From NCBI GenBank assembly GCA_016861105.1, contig BOKS01000001.1, positions 124,001-188,000 on the forward strand: a stretch of 64,000 bases of DNA, given 5' to 3'. A model generated the notes under the pieces. That model saw only the letters and a list, made by a program, of their open reading frames with translations, was not told where the DNA came from and searched no databases. The stretch is from Betaproteobacteria bacterium. Its GTDB lineage: Bacteria > Pseudomonadota > Gammaproteobacteria > Burkholderiales > Casimicrobiaceae. This document shows, in pieces, positions 52,429 to 60,688 of this stretch. Numbering within the stretch: the stretch's first letter is position 1; the number at the start of each line of letters is the position of its first letter. A program made the translations under genes and the position numbers.

Positions 52429-52656
52429 CTTTGCAGGGGCGCGGCGCGACGGTCAAGTTGCGATGCAGCATCGGCGGACGCCGCGTCGCGCTGTCGGCGG
52501 CAACCCGACGCGCGCGCCGACGTTGCATCGGCCGGGAAGCGTGACGGCGGCGCCGCACGCGTCGCCGGGGCGCAAGCCGCTGGCGCGGCACGGGGGCGGC
52601 GGCTGGCACGCGCGTTGCAAACGTCGTCTTCGTTTCCACCCCCCGAAGGAAGCGCC

Positions 52657-53079
52657 GTGGAGCCAGCATCCTACGCCGCCGCGACGCCCGCGGGCCGCGC
52701 AGCGCGCGTGCCCTCCGGCTGGGGCGACCGCGTCCGACGCCTCGCGCTCGACGTGCGCCTCATCGCGCAGGATCACGCCGAGCTCGCCGTCCTGGAGGCG
52801 CAGCGGGCCGGGCAGGCGCTGGTGCGCACGCTGGTCGCCGCCGTGGCGATCTCGATGCTCGCCTCGACGGCGTGGCTCGGCCTCGTCGCCGCGTTCGTCG
52901 TGTGGATGGCGGGCACCGGCGTGCAGTGGCCGGTGGCGCTGGCGGTCGGCGCCGCCGCGTGCGCGGCGACCGCGGGCCTGGTCGCGTGGTGGGTGCGGCA
53001 CCACGCCGAGGAGATGATGTTCAGCGCGACGCTGCGCCAGTTGCGCGCGACCCGCGACGCCGTCGGGGACGAACGATGA
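52657..53079 (+). CDS. Phage-holin-family / YqjE-like inner membrane protein
   Basis: 140 residues from a GTG at 52657 preceded by GAAGGAAG (52645-52652). Two hydrophobic helices (about 55-85 and 92-115) lie behind an amphipathic N-terminal helix (RVRRLALDVRLIAQDHAELAVLE), the pattern of the holin-X/YqjE family. These proteins are usually not phage-derived and occur in stress-related yqjD-yqjE-yqjK-like clusters. It heads a compact group of three to four genes that ends with BrkB. Confidence 0.75.
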   Translation: MEPASYAAATPAGRAARVPSGWGDRVRRLALDVRLIAQDHAELAVLEAQRAGQALVRTLVAAVAISMLASTAWLGLVAAFVVWMAGTGVQWPVALAVGAAACAATAGLVAWWVRHHAEEMMFSATLRQLRATRDAVGDER

Positions 53080-53168
53080 ACGGCGCGGGAACGAGGCGGG
53101 GCGCGCCCGCCGCCGCGCACCGTGCACGAGCGGTCGCCGTCGCAGCAGGCCTGGGAGAGCAACCGTGA
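53076..53168 (+). CDS. Possible 30-residue coupled micro-ORF
   Basis: The ATG overlaps the upstream stop (ATGA) and its own stop overlaps the GTG of the next gene (GTGA), so the ORF bridges two genes exactly. The peptide is Ala/Arg-rich and featureless. It may serve only to carry ribosomes across an otherwise 85-nt gap, or the overlaps may be chance. Confidence 0.25.
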   Translation: MNGAGTRRGAPAAAHRARAVAVAAGLGEQP

Positions 53169-53539
53169 CGCAGGAGGCACCGATCGCCGAGCGCATCCGC
53201 GCGCTGGAGCAGCGGCTGGAGCACCGCAGGACGCGGCTTCAGGAAGACGCGGGGGAGGCGAGGGAGGCGCTGCACGGGACGGCGCGGCGCTGGCTGCCCG
53301 TGGCGGCCGCGGCCGGCGCGGGCCTCGCCGCGCTGTGGCTGACGCGCCGCGGGGGGCGCGCGGAGTCGCCGCGGCGCGCGTGGTCGGCGACCGGCGCGCA
53401 CGACGACCGGAGGCGGGTTCGATGGGCCTCGCTCCTCGGCCTCGCAACCACCGCTTACAAGCTCGGCAGCAGCCCCCAGGCCCGCATCCTCCTCGACGCC
53501 TTCCGCCGGCGCCGTGCCGCCGCGCGCGAGCGGGCCTGA
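53165..53539 (+). CDS. Small membrane-associated protein (YqjK-like), unknown function
   Basis: 124 residues from a GTG at 53165 with GGGAGAG upstream. An N-terminal charged coiled coil (ERIRALEQRLEHRRTRLQED) is followed by one short hydrophobic segment (WLPVAAAAGAGLAALWL) and a basic C-terminal half. Position after a YqjE-like gene suggests a YqjK-type partner, but similarity is only in layout. It overlaps the BrkB gene by 26 nt. Confidence 0.6.
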   Translation: MTQEAPIAERIRALEQRLEHRRTRLQEDAGEAREALHGTARRWLPVAAAAGAGLAALWLTRRGGRAESPRRAWSATGAHDDRRRVRWASLLGLATTAYKLGSSPQARILLDAFRRRRAAARERA

Positions 53540-54494
53540 CGGCGCGCCGCCGCGCGGGCTGCGGCGCGTGCTGACAGGCGCCCGGCAGGTGGCCGCGTGG
53601 TTCGGCGAGGAGCAGGTGCCGCGCAAGTCCGCGGCGCTCGCGTTCTACACCGGCTTCTCGCTCGCGCCGACGGTCCTGCTGCTGGTGCTCATGTTCGGGC
53701 TCGTCGTCGACACGGCGTACCTGCGCGAGCAGCTCGTCGCGCAGGCGGCGGCGCTCATCGGCCCGCAGAGCGCGCAGCTGATCGCGGGGATGCTCGACCG
53801 CGTGCACCATCCGGACGCAGGGTTCTCGGCCGTCTTCGCGATCGCCGGCATGGTGCTCGGCGCGACGACGTCGTTCAACGAGCTGAAGGGCGGCCTCGAC
53901 GACGTGCTGCGCGAGCACGCGCCGCCCGGCGGAACGCTCTGGGACAAGGTCCGCGCGCGGCTCCTCTCGTTCGGCGTGTTCGTGTCGCTCGGCTTCCTGC
54001 TGCTCGTCTCGCTGGCCGCGAACGCGGCGCTCGCCGTTCTCTCCGAAGGGCTCGTGCGCTGGTTCGGCTGGGAGGCCGTGGTGCTCGGCCGCATCCTCTC
54101 CGCGGCGGTGACCTTCCTGGGCACGTTCCTGCTGTTCCTCGGGATCTACCGGTTCCTGCCGGAGCGCAGGCTTTCCCGCCGCGCGCTGGTGATCGCGGCG
54201 GCCGCGTCGACGGTCCTGTTCTCGCTCGGGCGGATCGCGATCGGCCTGTATCTCGGCAACACGGACTCGATCGCCGCGTTCGGCGCCGCCGGGTCGCTCG
54301 CGGTCGTCCTCATCTGGGTGAACTATTCGGCGCTCGCGTTCTACACCGGCGCGCTGGTCGGGCGCCTGGCCGAGGACGGCGTCGACCGCGAGGCAGCGGG
54401 GCGCGCGGCGCCTGCGGCCCCCCGGCGCGGCGAGGCCGGCGCGCCGGGGCCCGGGCGCACGGCTGTTGACACCGGTGCGGGGGCGGTGGTCTGA
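53514..54494 (+). CDS. YihY/BrkB-family inner membrane protein
   Basis: 326 residues from a GTG at 53514 (a GTG at 53569 is an alternative). Six membrane helices and the family motifs KSAALAFYTGFSLAPTVLLLV, FSAVFAIAGMVLGATTSFNELKGGLDDVL (in parts) and LIWVNYSALAFYTGALVG. Formerly called ribonuclease BN by mistake, this family has no agreed function; an envelope transport role is presumed. The C-terminal tail is low-complexity Pro/Gly/Ala. Confidence 0.87.
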   Translation: MPPRASGPDGAPPRGLRRVLTGARQVAAWFGEEQVPRKSAALAFYTGFSLAPTVLLLVLMFGLVVDTAYLREQLVAQAAALIGPQSAQLIAGMLDRVHHPDAGFSAVFAIAGMVLGATTSFNELKGGLDDVLREHAPPGGTLWDKVRARLLSFGVFVSLGFLLLVSLAANAALAVLSEGLVRWFGWEAVVLGRILSAAVTFLGTFLLFLGIYRFLPERRLSRRALVIAAAASTVLFSLGRIAIGLYLGNTDSIAAFGAAGSLAVVLIWVNYSALAFYTGALVGRLAEDGVDREAAGRAAPAAPRRGEAGAPGPGRTAVDTGAGAVV

Positions 54495-54577
54495 TCCGGC
54501 CTGACCACCTGACCACGACGGCGGCCCGCGCGCGTGCGCCGCGGGCACGGGTGGTCCCTGACCCTCCGGAGGAATCG

Positions 54578-55561
54578 ATGAAAGCACTGCTGCGCGGCCT
54601 CTCCGCGGCCGCCGTCCTCGGCCTCGCGCTCGGGGCGAACGCCCAGACCATCACGCTGCACGGCGCCTCGCAGTTCAACGACGACCACGCCTTCACCAAG
54701 GCGATGGTCCGCTTCGAGGAGCTGGTGAAGAAGTACTACGGCAAGCCGATCAACTTCGTGCTGCACAAGAACAGCGCGCTCGGGCTGGAGAAGCAGTACT
54801 TCGAGTACATGGCGCAGGGCAAGGCGGTGGACTACGCCATCGTCTCGCCGGCGCACATGTCGACCTTCTCCAAGGCGGCGCCGTTCATCGACGCGCCGTT
54901 CCTGTTCCGCGACCTCGACCACTGGAACAAGGTGCTCGACGCCGACCTCTTGAAGCCGGTCGCCGACGAGATCGCCCAGAAGGCCGACGTGATGCTGATC
55001 GGCTACGCGGGCGGCGGCGTGCGCAACATCTTCGCCAACAAGTCCGTGTCGAACATGGCCGAGCTCAAGGGCCTGAAGATCCGCGTGCAGGGCGCGCCGA
55101 TCTGGAGCAAGACCTTCGGGGCGGCCGGCATGTCGCCGACCGTGATCGCCTACAACGAGGTGTACAACGCCATCCAGAACGGCGTGATCCAGGCGGGCGA
55201 GAACGAGGCCGCGGGCGTCGAGCAGATGAAGTTCTTCGAGGTGGGCCCGAACCTGATCATGACGCAGCATGCGATCACGATCCGCCCGCTGTGCTTCTCC
55301 GGCAAGACGTTCAAGAAGCTGCCCAAGGACCTGCAGGCCGCGATCGTCCGCGCCGGCAAGGAGGCGGGCGCCTACGGCCGGCAGGTCGAGTCCTCCGAGG
55401 ACGCGAAGAAGCTCGAGGCGCTGGAGAAGGCCGGCAAGCTGAAGCGCGTCGCGTTCGCCGACCGTGCCGCGATGAAGAAGGCGGTCGACCCGGTGATGGC
55501 CGACTACGCGAAGGAGATCGGCGCCGACGCGATCTACGCGAAGATCAACGCCATCAAGTAG
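54578..55561 (+). CDS. TRAP transporter periplasmic binding protein (DctP family)
   Basis: 327 residues from an ATG at 54578 with CGGAGGAA at 54567-54574. A signal peptide (MKALLRGLSAAAVLGLALGANAQ) precedes a DctP fold. Arg169 in LKGLKIRVQG corresponds to the conserved arginine that pairs with the carboxylate of the ligand, so the substrate is likely an organic acid. DctQ-like and DctM-like genes follow directly. No regulator or sensor gene is nearby. Confidence 0.92.
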   Translation: MKALLRGLSAAAVLGLALGANAQTITLHGASQFNDDHAFTKAMVRFEELVKKYYGKPINFVLHKNSALGLEKQYFEYMAQGKAVDYAIVSPAHMSTFSKAAPFIDAPFLFRDLDHWNKVLDADLLKPVADEIAQKADVMLIGYAGGGVRNIFANKSVSNMAELKGLKIRVQGAPIWSKTFGAAGMSPTVIAYNEVYNAIQNGVIQAGENEAAGVEQMKFFEVGPNLIMTQHAITIRPLCFSGKTFKKLPKDLQAAIVRAGKEAGAYGRQVESSEDAKKLEALEKAGKLKRVAFADRAAMKKAVDPVMADYAKEIGADAIYAKINAIK

Positions 55562-55617
55562 CGCGCATCGCGCCGCGGGCCGGCCGTCCCGGTCCCGCCC
55601 GCGGCGTCCTTCCCGCC

Positions 55618-56136
55618 ATGTCGCACGAGCGGCATCCGTTCCGCGCGCTCTGGCACCGCGCCGCCGACGCCTACAGCCGCGTCCTCGACGCGCTGCTGGT
55701 CCTGTCCGTGGGGATCATCCTGATCCCGGTCACGATGCAGATCGTGTCGCGCTGGACGCCGGCGCTGCCGCACTACATCTGGACCGAGGAGATGGCGCGC
55801 TTCCTGTTCATCTGGATGATCATGATCGGGGCGATGGTGGGCGTGCGCGAGGGCACGCACTTCGAGGTGGACCTCTTCCCCGTCTTCTCGCCGAAGGTCG
55901 CGGCCGCGTTCCGGCTGGTCGGCTCGTTCGCGATCCTCGGATTCGCGGTCGTCTTCGTCTGGGCCGGCATCGAGTTCACGCAGTTCGCGTTCAACCGCAC
56001 ATCGGAGCTCGCCGAGCTGCCGCTGTGGATGATCCACGTCGCCTGGCCGGTCACGGGCCTCACGTGGCTGCTGTTCCTCGGCGAGCGGATCCTCGACGAC
56101 GCCGACATCCTCCGCGGGCGCGCGGTGGCGGCATGA
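55618..56136 (+). CDS. TRAP transporter small permease (DctQ family)
   Basis: 172 residues from an ATG at 55618. Four membrane helices with the DctQ motifs YIWTEEMARFLFIWMIMIGA and REGTHFEVDLF. It bridges the binding protein and the large permease. It lies 56 bp after the binding-protein gene. Confidence 0.9.
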   Translation: MSHERHPFRALWHRAADAYSRVLDALLVLSVGIILIPVTMQIVSRWTPALPHYIWTEEMARFLFIWMIMIGAMVGVREGTHFEVDLFPVFSPKVAAAFRLVGSFAILGFAVVFVWAGIEFTQFAFNRTSELAELPLWMIHVAWPVTGLTWLLFLGERILDDADILRGRAVAA

Positions 56137-56167
56137 GCGGGCGGATCGCGCGCGCCGGGGTGACCGC

Positions 56168-57487
56168 GTGACGGGCGCGGCGCTGTCGCCGGCGACCGCC
56201 GCCCTCGTCCTCTTCGGGCTGTTCTTCCTGCTGCTGGCGCTGCGGGTGCCGGTGGCCTTCGCGCTGGGCCTCTCCGCGCTGCCGATCCTGCTGATCGAGC
56301 CTCGCCTCTCGGCGTACACGCTCGTGCAGGAGACGTTCAACGCGTACAACTCGTTCATCCTCCTCGCCGTGCCGTTCTACCTGCTCGCGGCGAACCTGAT
56401 GAACGTCGGGGGCATCACCGACCGTCTCGTGCGGCTGTCGCGCGCGCTGGTCGGCCACATGCCCGGGGCGCTCGCGCAGGTCAACGTCGTGCTGTCGATC
56501 TTCTTCGCGGGCATCTCCGGCTCGTCGACGGCGGACGCGGCGAGCCAGGGGAAGATCTTCATCGAGGCGCAGCGCAAGGAAGGCTACGACGACAGCTTCA
56601 ACGCGGCGATCACGGCCGTGTCGGCGGTGCTGGCCGTCATCGTGCCGCCGTCGATCCTGATGATCGTCTGGGGCGGCGTGCTCACGGTGTCGATCGGCGG
56701 TCTGTTCCTCGCCGGCGTGATCCCGGGGCTGGTCATCGGGCTCGTGCAGATGGCCACCGTGCACGTCTACGCGAAGGCGCGCGGCTATCCCACGTACACG
56801 CGCTCCACGCTGGTCGAGCTCGTCAAGGCGCTCGCCGTCTCGCTGCCGGCGCTGATGACGCCGGTGATCATCATCGGCGGCAAGGTCTTCGGCTGGTTCA
56901 CGCCGACCGAAGCCGCTTGCATCGCCGTGCTCTACGCGATCCTGCTCGCGGCCATCGTCTACCGCGAGCTCGACGGCAAGGGGCTAGTGCACGCGCTGCG
57001 CGACACCGGCCGCTTCTCCGGCGTCGCGCTGTTCTGCGTGGGCACGGCCTCGGTGTTCGGCTGGCTGCTCGCCTACTACCAGATCCCGCAGGCGCTGCTG
57101 TCGGGCGTGAGCGCGTGGGGCATGGGGCCGGTGGCGACCGGCTTCTTCATCGCCGGCGTGTTCCTGGTCGTCGGGATGTTCCTCGACGCGATCCCCGCCA
57201 TCATCATCGTCGGCGCCATCCTCGAGCCCCTCGCGCGCAAGGCCGGCATCCACCCGATCCAGTTCGCGATGATCGGCATCACCTCGCTCGCCTTCGGGCT
57301 GGTGACGCCGCCCTACGGGCTGTGCCTGCTGATCTCCTGCTCGATCGCGAACATCCGCGTGATCGACGCGCTCAAGGACACGATCATCATGCTGATGCCG
57401 ATGCTCGCCGTGCTCGGCCTGGTGATCGTCTGGCCCGACCTGTCGCTGTTCCTTCCGCGGATGATCTCGCCGGAGTTCCTCAAGTAG
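56168..57487 (+). CDS. TRAP transporter large permease (DctM family)
   Basis: 439 residues from a GTG at 56168. About twelve hydrophobic helices, including re-entrant segments typical of the IT superfamily: FFAGISGSSTADAASQGKIF, VIVPPSILMIVWGG, and PPYGLCLLISCSIANI. It carries sodium-coupled uptake of the ligand caught by the DctP protein. The gene ends just before a strong hairpin and is convergent with the glycosylase gene. Confidence 0.93.
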   Translation: MTGAALSPATAALVLFGLFFLLLALRVPVAFALGLSALPILLIEPRLSAYTLVQETFNAYNSFILLAVPFYLLAANLMNVGGITDRLVRLSRALVGHMPGALAQVNVVLSIFFAGISGSSTADAASQGKIFIEAQRKEGYDDSFNAAITAVSAVLAVIVPPSILMIVWGGVLTVSIGGLFLAGVIPGLVIGLVQMATVHVYAKARGYPTYTRSTLVELVKALAVSLPALMTPVIIIGGKVFGWFTPTEAACIAVLYAILLAAIVYRELDGKGLVHALRDTGRFSGVALFCVGTASVFGWLLAYYQIPQALLSGVSAWGMGPVATGFFIAGVFLVVGMFLDAIPAIIIVGAILEPLARKAGIHPIQFAMIGITSLAFGLVTPPYGLCLLISCSIANIRVIDALKDTIIMLMPMLAVLGLVIVWPDLSLFLPRMISPEFLK

Positions 57488-57518
57488 GCCGGCGAGCCGA
57501 GCGAAACGCGGGTCGGCA

Positions 57519-57542
57519 GGGGTCGGAGTCGGCTCCGACCCC
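57519..57542. repeat. REP-like perfect hairpin between convergent genes
   Basis: GGGGTCGGAG / CTCCGACCCC with a TCGG loop, a perfect 10-bp stem. There is no T-tract on either side. The sequence resembles the GGGGTCGGAGTC-type palindromes scattered between genes in many betaproteobacterial genomes and may act as a bidirectional terminator or REP element. Confidence 0.5.
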
Positions 57543-57544
57543 GG

Positions 57545-58201
57545 TCAGTACTCGACCGGCACCGGATCGAGCGAGCGCCACAGGTACCACGTCGCCACGC
57601 TGCGCCACGGGCGCCACGCGCGGGCGCGGCGGGCGATCGTCGCGGTCGCCACGCGGCGGCCACGGTGATAGTGCAACGCCACCGCGCGCTGCAGCCCGAT
57701 GTCGTCGAGCGGCAGCACGTCGGGGCGCAGCTCGTGGAAGATGAGGAACATCTCGGCGGTCCAGCGGCCGATGCCCTTGACCTCGCACAGCGCGCCGATC
57801 AGCGCCTCGTCGTCGAGCCCGCCCCAGCGCGCGGGATCGAGCCGGCCGCTCGCGAAGTGCGCCGCGAGGTCGCGGACGTAGGCGGCCTTGCGTCCGGACA
57901 GCCCGCAGGCACGCAGGTCGGCGAGCCCGGCGCGCGCGACGCGCGCGGGGGCCAGCGCGGGGAAGGGCGCACGGGCGTGCGCCGGCGCGACGTGGGCGAC
58001 GAAGCGGCGCCACACGCTGTCCGCGGCCCTGACCGAGATCTGCTGGCCGACGATGGCGCGCGCGAGCGCCGTGAAGGCGTCGCTGCGCCGTGCGAGGTGG
58101 AAGCCGGGATACGCGGCGATCAGGCCGTCGAGCACCGGGTCGGCGCGCCCGAGCTGGCGCGTGGCCGCATCCCACCACGCCGGCTTGTCCGGAGGCTGCA
58201 C
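57545..58201 (-). CDS. DNA-3-methyladenine glycosylase II-like (AlkA/HhH-GPD)
   Basis: 218 residues from a GTG at 58201; an ATG at 58267 would overlap the DUF2062 gene by 32 nt. HhH-GPD superfamily: AIVGQQISVRAADSVWRRF, the helix-hairpin-helix LCEVKGIGRWTAEMFLIF and catalytic Asp in LPLDDIGLQRAV. It removes alkylated purines from DNA. Lacks the N-terminal domain of E. coli AlkA, as in many short bacterial homologues. Confidence 0.88.
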   Translation of the reverse strand: MQPPDKPAWWDAATRQLGRADPVLDGLIAAYPGFHLARRSDAFTALARAIVGQQISVRAADSVWRRFVAHVAPAHARAPFPALAPARVARAGLADLRACGLSGRKAAYVRDLAAHFASGRLDPARWGGLDDEALIGALCEVKGIGRWTAEMFLIFHELRPDVLPLDDIGLQRAVALHYHRGRRVATATIARRARAWRPWRSVATWYLWRSLDPVPVEY

Positions 58202-58235
58202 GCGATGCAACGGTCGGGCCGGTGGCTCGCGCGCG

Positions 58236-58799
58236 TCACGCCGCGCGGGCGGCACGCAGACGGGCACGGCGCCGCCACGCCCAGATCGCGTGGCAGCGCC
58301 AGCCGACGCGGACGACCGTCCAGCCGACGAGGGCGAGCGTCAGGGCGAGCATCAGCACGCCCACCGCGAGCGGCTTGCCGAGGTCTCCCATCCACGCGAA
58401 AACGGCGCCGACGTAGGTCGCGGACAGCGCGAAGCCGGGCGGCGGACTCGGCACGCCGGCACCGGCGCCGGGCACGAAGAGCTTCCCGTACTCGTAGGCG
58501 ACGATGTAGAGCGGCACGATGGTGAACGGGTTGGTGTAGAGCGTCGTGATCGCCGCCAGCGGGAAGTTGGCGCGCACGGCGATCGACAGCGCGACCGAGC
58601 CGATCACCTGGAAGGGCCCGGGGATCAGTCCGGAGAACAGGCCGACGGCCACCGCGCGCGCGGTCGAGCGGCGGTTGAGGTGCCACAGGTCCGGGTCGGC
58701 GAGGCGCGGCGCGTACTTGGCCACCCACGGATGGCTCGTGATCTCGTCGACGAAGGGCTCGAGACGGCGGGTGAGCCGCCGGATCAGGTGGCGTGCCAT
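58236..58799 (-). CDS. DUF2062 inner membrane protein
   Basis: 187 residues from an ATG at 58799 (alternative ATG at 58823 would overlap a promoter element). The DUF2062 core is visible: ARAVAVGLFSGLIPGPFQ, FPLAAITTLYTNPFTIVPLY and YEYGKLFVPG. Three to four hydrophobic segments; a strongly basic C-terminus. Conserved in proteobacteria, function unknown. It is divergent from the binding-protein gene at 58856. Confidence 0.82.
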   Translation of the reverse strand: MARHLIRRLTRRLEPFVDEITSHPWVAKYAPRLADPDLWHLNRRSTARAVAVGLFSGLIPGPFQVIGSVALSIAVRANFPLAAITTLYTNPFTIVPLYIVAYEYGKLFVPGAGAGVPSPPPGFALSATYVGAVFAWMGDLGKPLAVGVLMLALTLALVGWTVVRVGWRCHAIWAWRRRARLRAARAA

Positions 58800-58815
58800 G
58801 GCGGGTGGTCGGATA

Positions 58816-58824
58816 TGGTACATT
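58816..58824 (+). promoter_or_regulatory. Extended -10 promoter candidate for the peptide-type ABC operon
   Basis: TGG-TACATT is an extended -10 element 31 bp before the proposed ATG of the first binding protein. No -35 box is evident. Confidence 0.4.
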
Positions 58825-58855
58825 GCGCCGTTTTTCTCGGGGCGTGCGTCAACCC

Positions 58856-60688
58856 ATGGCGTGGTGTCTGGCCGGATCGGCCGGTGTTTCGGCGATCGTC
58901 CGCGGCTGGATGCCGGTCGTGGCGGCCCTCGCGCTCGGCGTCGTGGCGGCGACTCCCGCCCCCGCGCGCGCCGCGGCGGACCCGGCCAAGGTCCTGCGGA
59001 TCGTCTTCAACGAAGCCGAGACCGGCTTCGATCCGGTCCGCGTCTCCGACAACTACTCGAACATCGTCAACGGGGCGATCTTCGAGACGCTGCTCACCTA
59101 CGACTACCTGGCGCGGCCGGCGCGGCTCGTCCCGCTGGTCGCCGAGTCGATGCCCGAGATCACCGACGGCGGGCGCACGTACACGTTCCGGATCCGCAAG
59201 GGGATCATGTTCACCCCGGACCCGGCGTTCAAGGGCAAGCCCCGCGAGCTGACGGCCGACGACTTCGTCTACTCGTTCAAGCGCTTCGTCGACCCGAGGA
59301 ACCGCTCGCCGTGGGCGTTCATGTTCGAAGGCCGCATCGAGGGGCTCGACGAGCACGTGGCCGCCGCGAAGCGCACCGGCGCGTTCGACTACGCGGGCCG
59401 CGTCTCGGGGCTGCAGGCGCTCGACCGCTACACGCTGCGCATCCGCCTCACGCAGCCCTACTACGTGTTCCTCTACACGCTCGCGCACACGCCGGTGGCG
59501 GCGGTGGCGCGCGAGGTCGTCGAGGCCTACGGCGACGACCTGCCCGCGCATCCGGTGGGCACGGGCCCGTACCGGCTGCGCGAGTGGAAGCGCGCGAGCC
59601 GCATCGTCCTCGAGGCGAATCCCGACTACCGCGGGTTCACGTGGGACTTCGCGCCCGAGCCCGGCTCCGAGCGCGACCAGGCGCTGGTGGCCACGATGAA
59701 GGGCAAGCGGATGCCGCAGATCGGGCGCGTCGAGATCACCGTCATCACCGAGGAGCAGTCGCGCTGGCTCGCGTTCTCCAACCAGGAGCTCGACTACGTG
59801 AACGTGCCGGGCACGTTCCGCTCGCAGGTGTTCGACGCCGAGCGCAGGCTCCTGCCGGCGTGGCAGAAGCGGGGCGTGACCGTGTTCAGCCAGATCGAGC
59901 CCGACGTCGTCTACACGTTCTTCAACTTCCGCGATCCCGTGGTCGGTGGGTTCGCGAAGGAGAAGGTCGCACTGCGCCGCGCGATCATCATGGCCTACAA
60001 CCTCGAGGAGGAGATCCGGGTGATCCGCCGCGGTCAGGCCGTGCGCGCGATCATGCCGATCCCCGCGGGGGTCGTGGGCCACGACCCGAACTGGAAGCCG
60101 CTCAACGACTACGACCCGGAGCTCGCCAACAGGCTGCTCGACCACTTCGGCTACCGCAGGGGGGGCGACGGCTACAGGACGCTCCCCGACGGCGGCCCGC
60201 TGCTGCTGAAGTTCTCGACCGGCACGTCGAGCTTCGATCGCGAGATGAACGAGCTGTGGAAGAAGTCGCTGGATGCGATCGGGGTGCGCGTGGAGTTCCT
60301 CCAGGGCCGCTTTGCCGACCACCTGAAGGCGGCGAAGGCCTGCCGCCTGATGATGTGGGGCGGGTCGTGGCTCGCCGACTATCCGGACGGCGAGAACTTC
60401 ATGCAGCTTCTCTACGGCCCGAACACCGGGCAGAGCAACAACGGCTGCTACGAATCGAAGGACTTCGACGCCTTCTACGAGCGGATGCTGAAGCTGCCCG
60501 ACTCGCCGGAGCGCAACCGGCTGTTCCTCGAGATGACGCGGCAGGTCGAGGTCGACGGCGCCTGGATCATCGGCGTGTCGCGCGAGCGCAACCAGGTGCT
60601 GTGGCCCTGGGTCAAAGGCTACAAGAAGCACCCGATCATGCACTCCGACTTCATCTACCTCGACGTCGAGCGGCACCGGAGCCCGTGA
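58856..60688 (+). CDS. Peptide-type ABC transporter binding protein 1 (SBP family 5)
   Basis: 610 residues from an ATG at 58856; the signal peptide spans about residues 1-40 (WMPVVAALALGVVAATPAPARA). Family 5 fold: RIRKGIMFTPDPAFKGK, HPVGTGPYRLREWKR, IPAGVVGHDPNW and SWLADYPDGENFMQLLYGPN. These proteins bind peptides, nickel, opines or sugars. It is followed with a TGATG overlap by a close paralogue, so the operon has two binding proteins for one set of permeases. The ligand is unknown. Confidence 0.9.
   Translation: MAWCLAGSAGVSAIVRGWMPVVAALALGVVAATPAPARAAADPAKVLRIVFNEAETGFDPVRVSDNYSNIVNGAIFETLLTYDYLARPARLVPLVAESMPEITDGGRTYTFRIRKGIMFTPDPAFKGKPRELTADDFVYSFKRFVDPRNRSPWAFMFEGRIEGLDEHVAAAKRTGAFDYAGRVSGLQALDRYTLRIRLTQPYYVFLYTLAHTPVAAVAREVVEAYGDDLPAHPVGTGPYRLREWKRASRIVLEANPDYRGFTWDFAPEPGSERDQALVATMKGKRMPQIGRVEITVITEEQSRWLAFSNQELDYVNVPGTFRSQVFDAERRLLPAWQKRGVTVFSQIEPDVVYTFFNFRDPVVGGFAKEKVALRRAIIMAYNLEEEIRVIRRGQAVRAIMPIPAGVVGHDPNWKPLNDYDPELANRLLDHFGYRRGGDGYRTLPDGGPLLLKFSTGTSSFDREMNELWKKSLDAIGVRVEFLQGRFADHLKAAKACRLMMWGGSWLADYPDGENFMQLLYGPNTGQSNNGCYESKDFDAFYERMLKLPDSPERNRLFLEMTRQVEVDGAWIIGVSRERNQVLWPWVKGYKKHPIMHSDFIYLDVERHRSP

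Noticed and set aside
52657..53079. Prophage remnant suggested by a holin-family protein
   Set aside because: The YqjE-like holin family is mostly chromosomal and no other phage genes are nearby.
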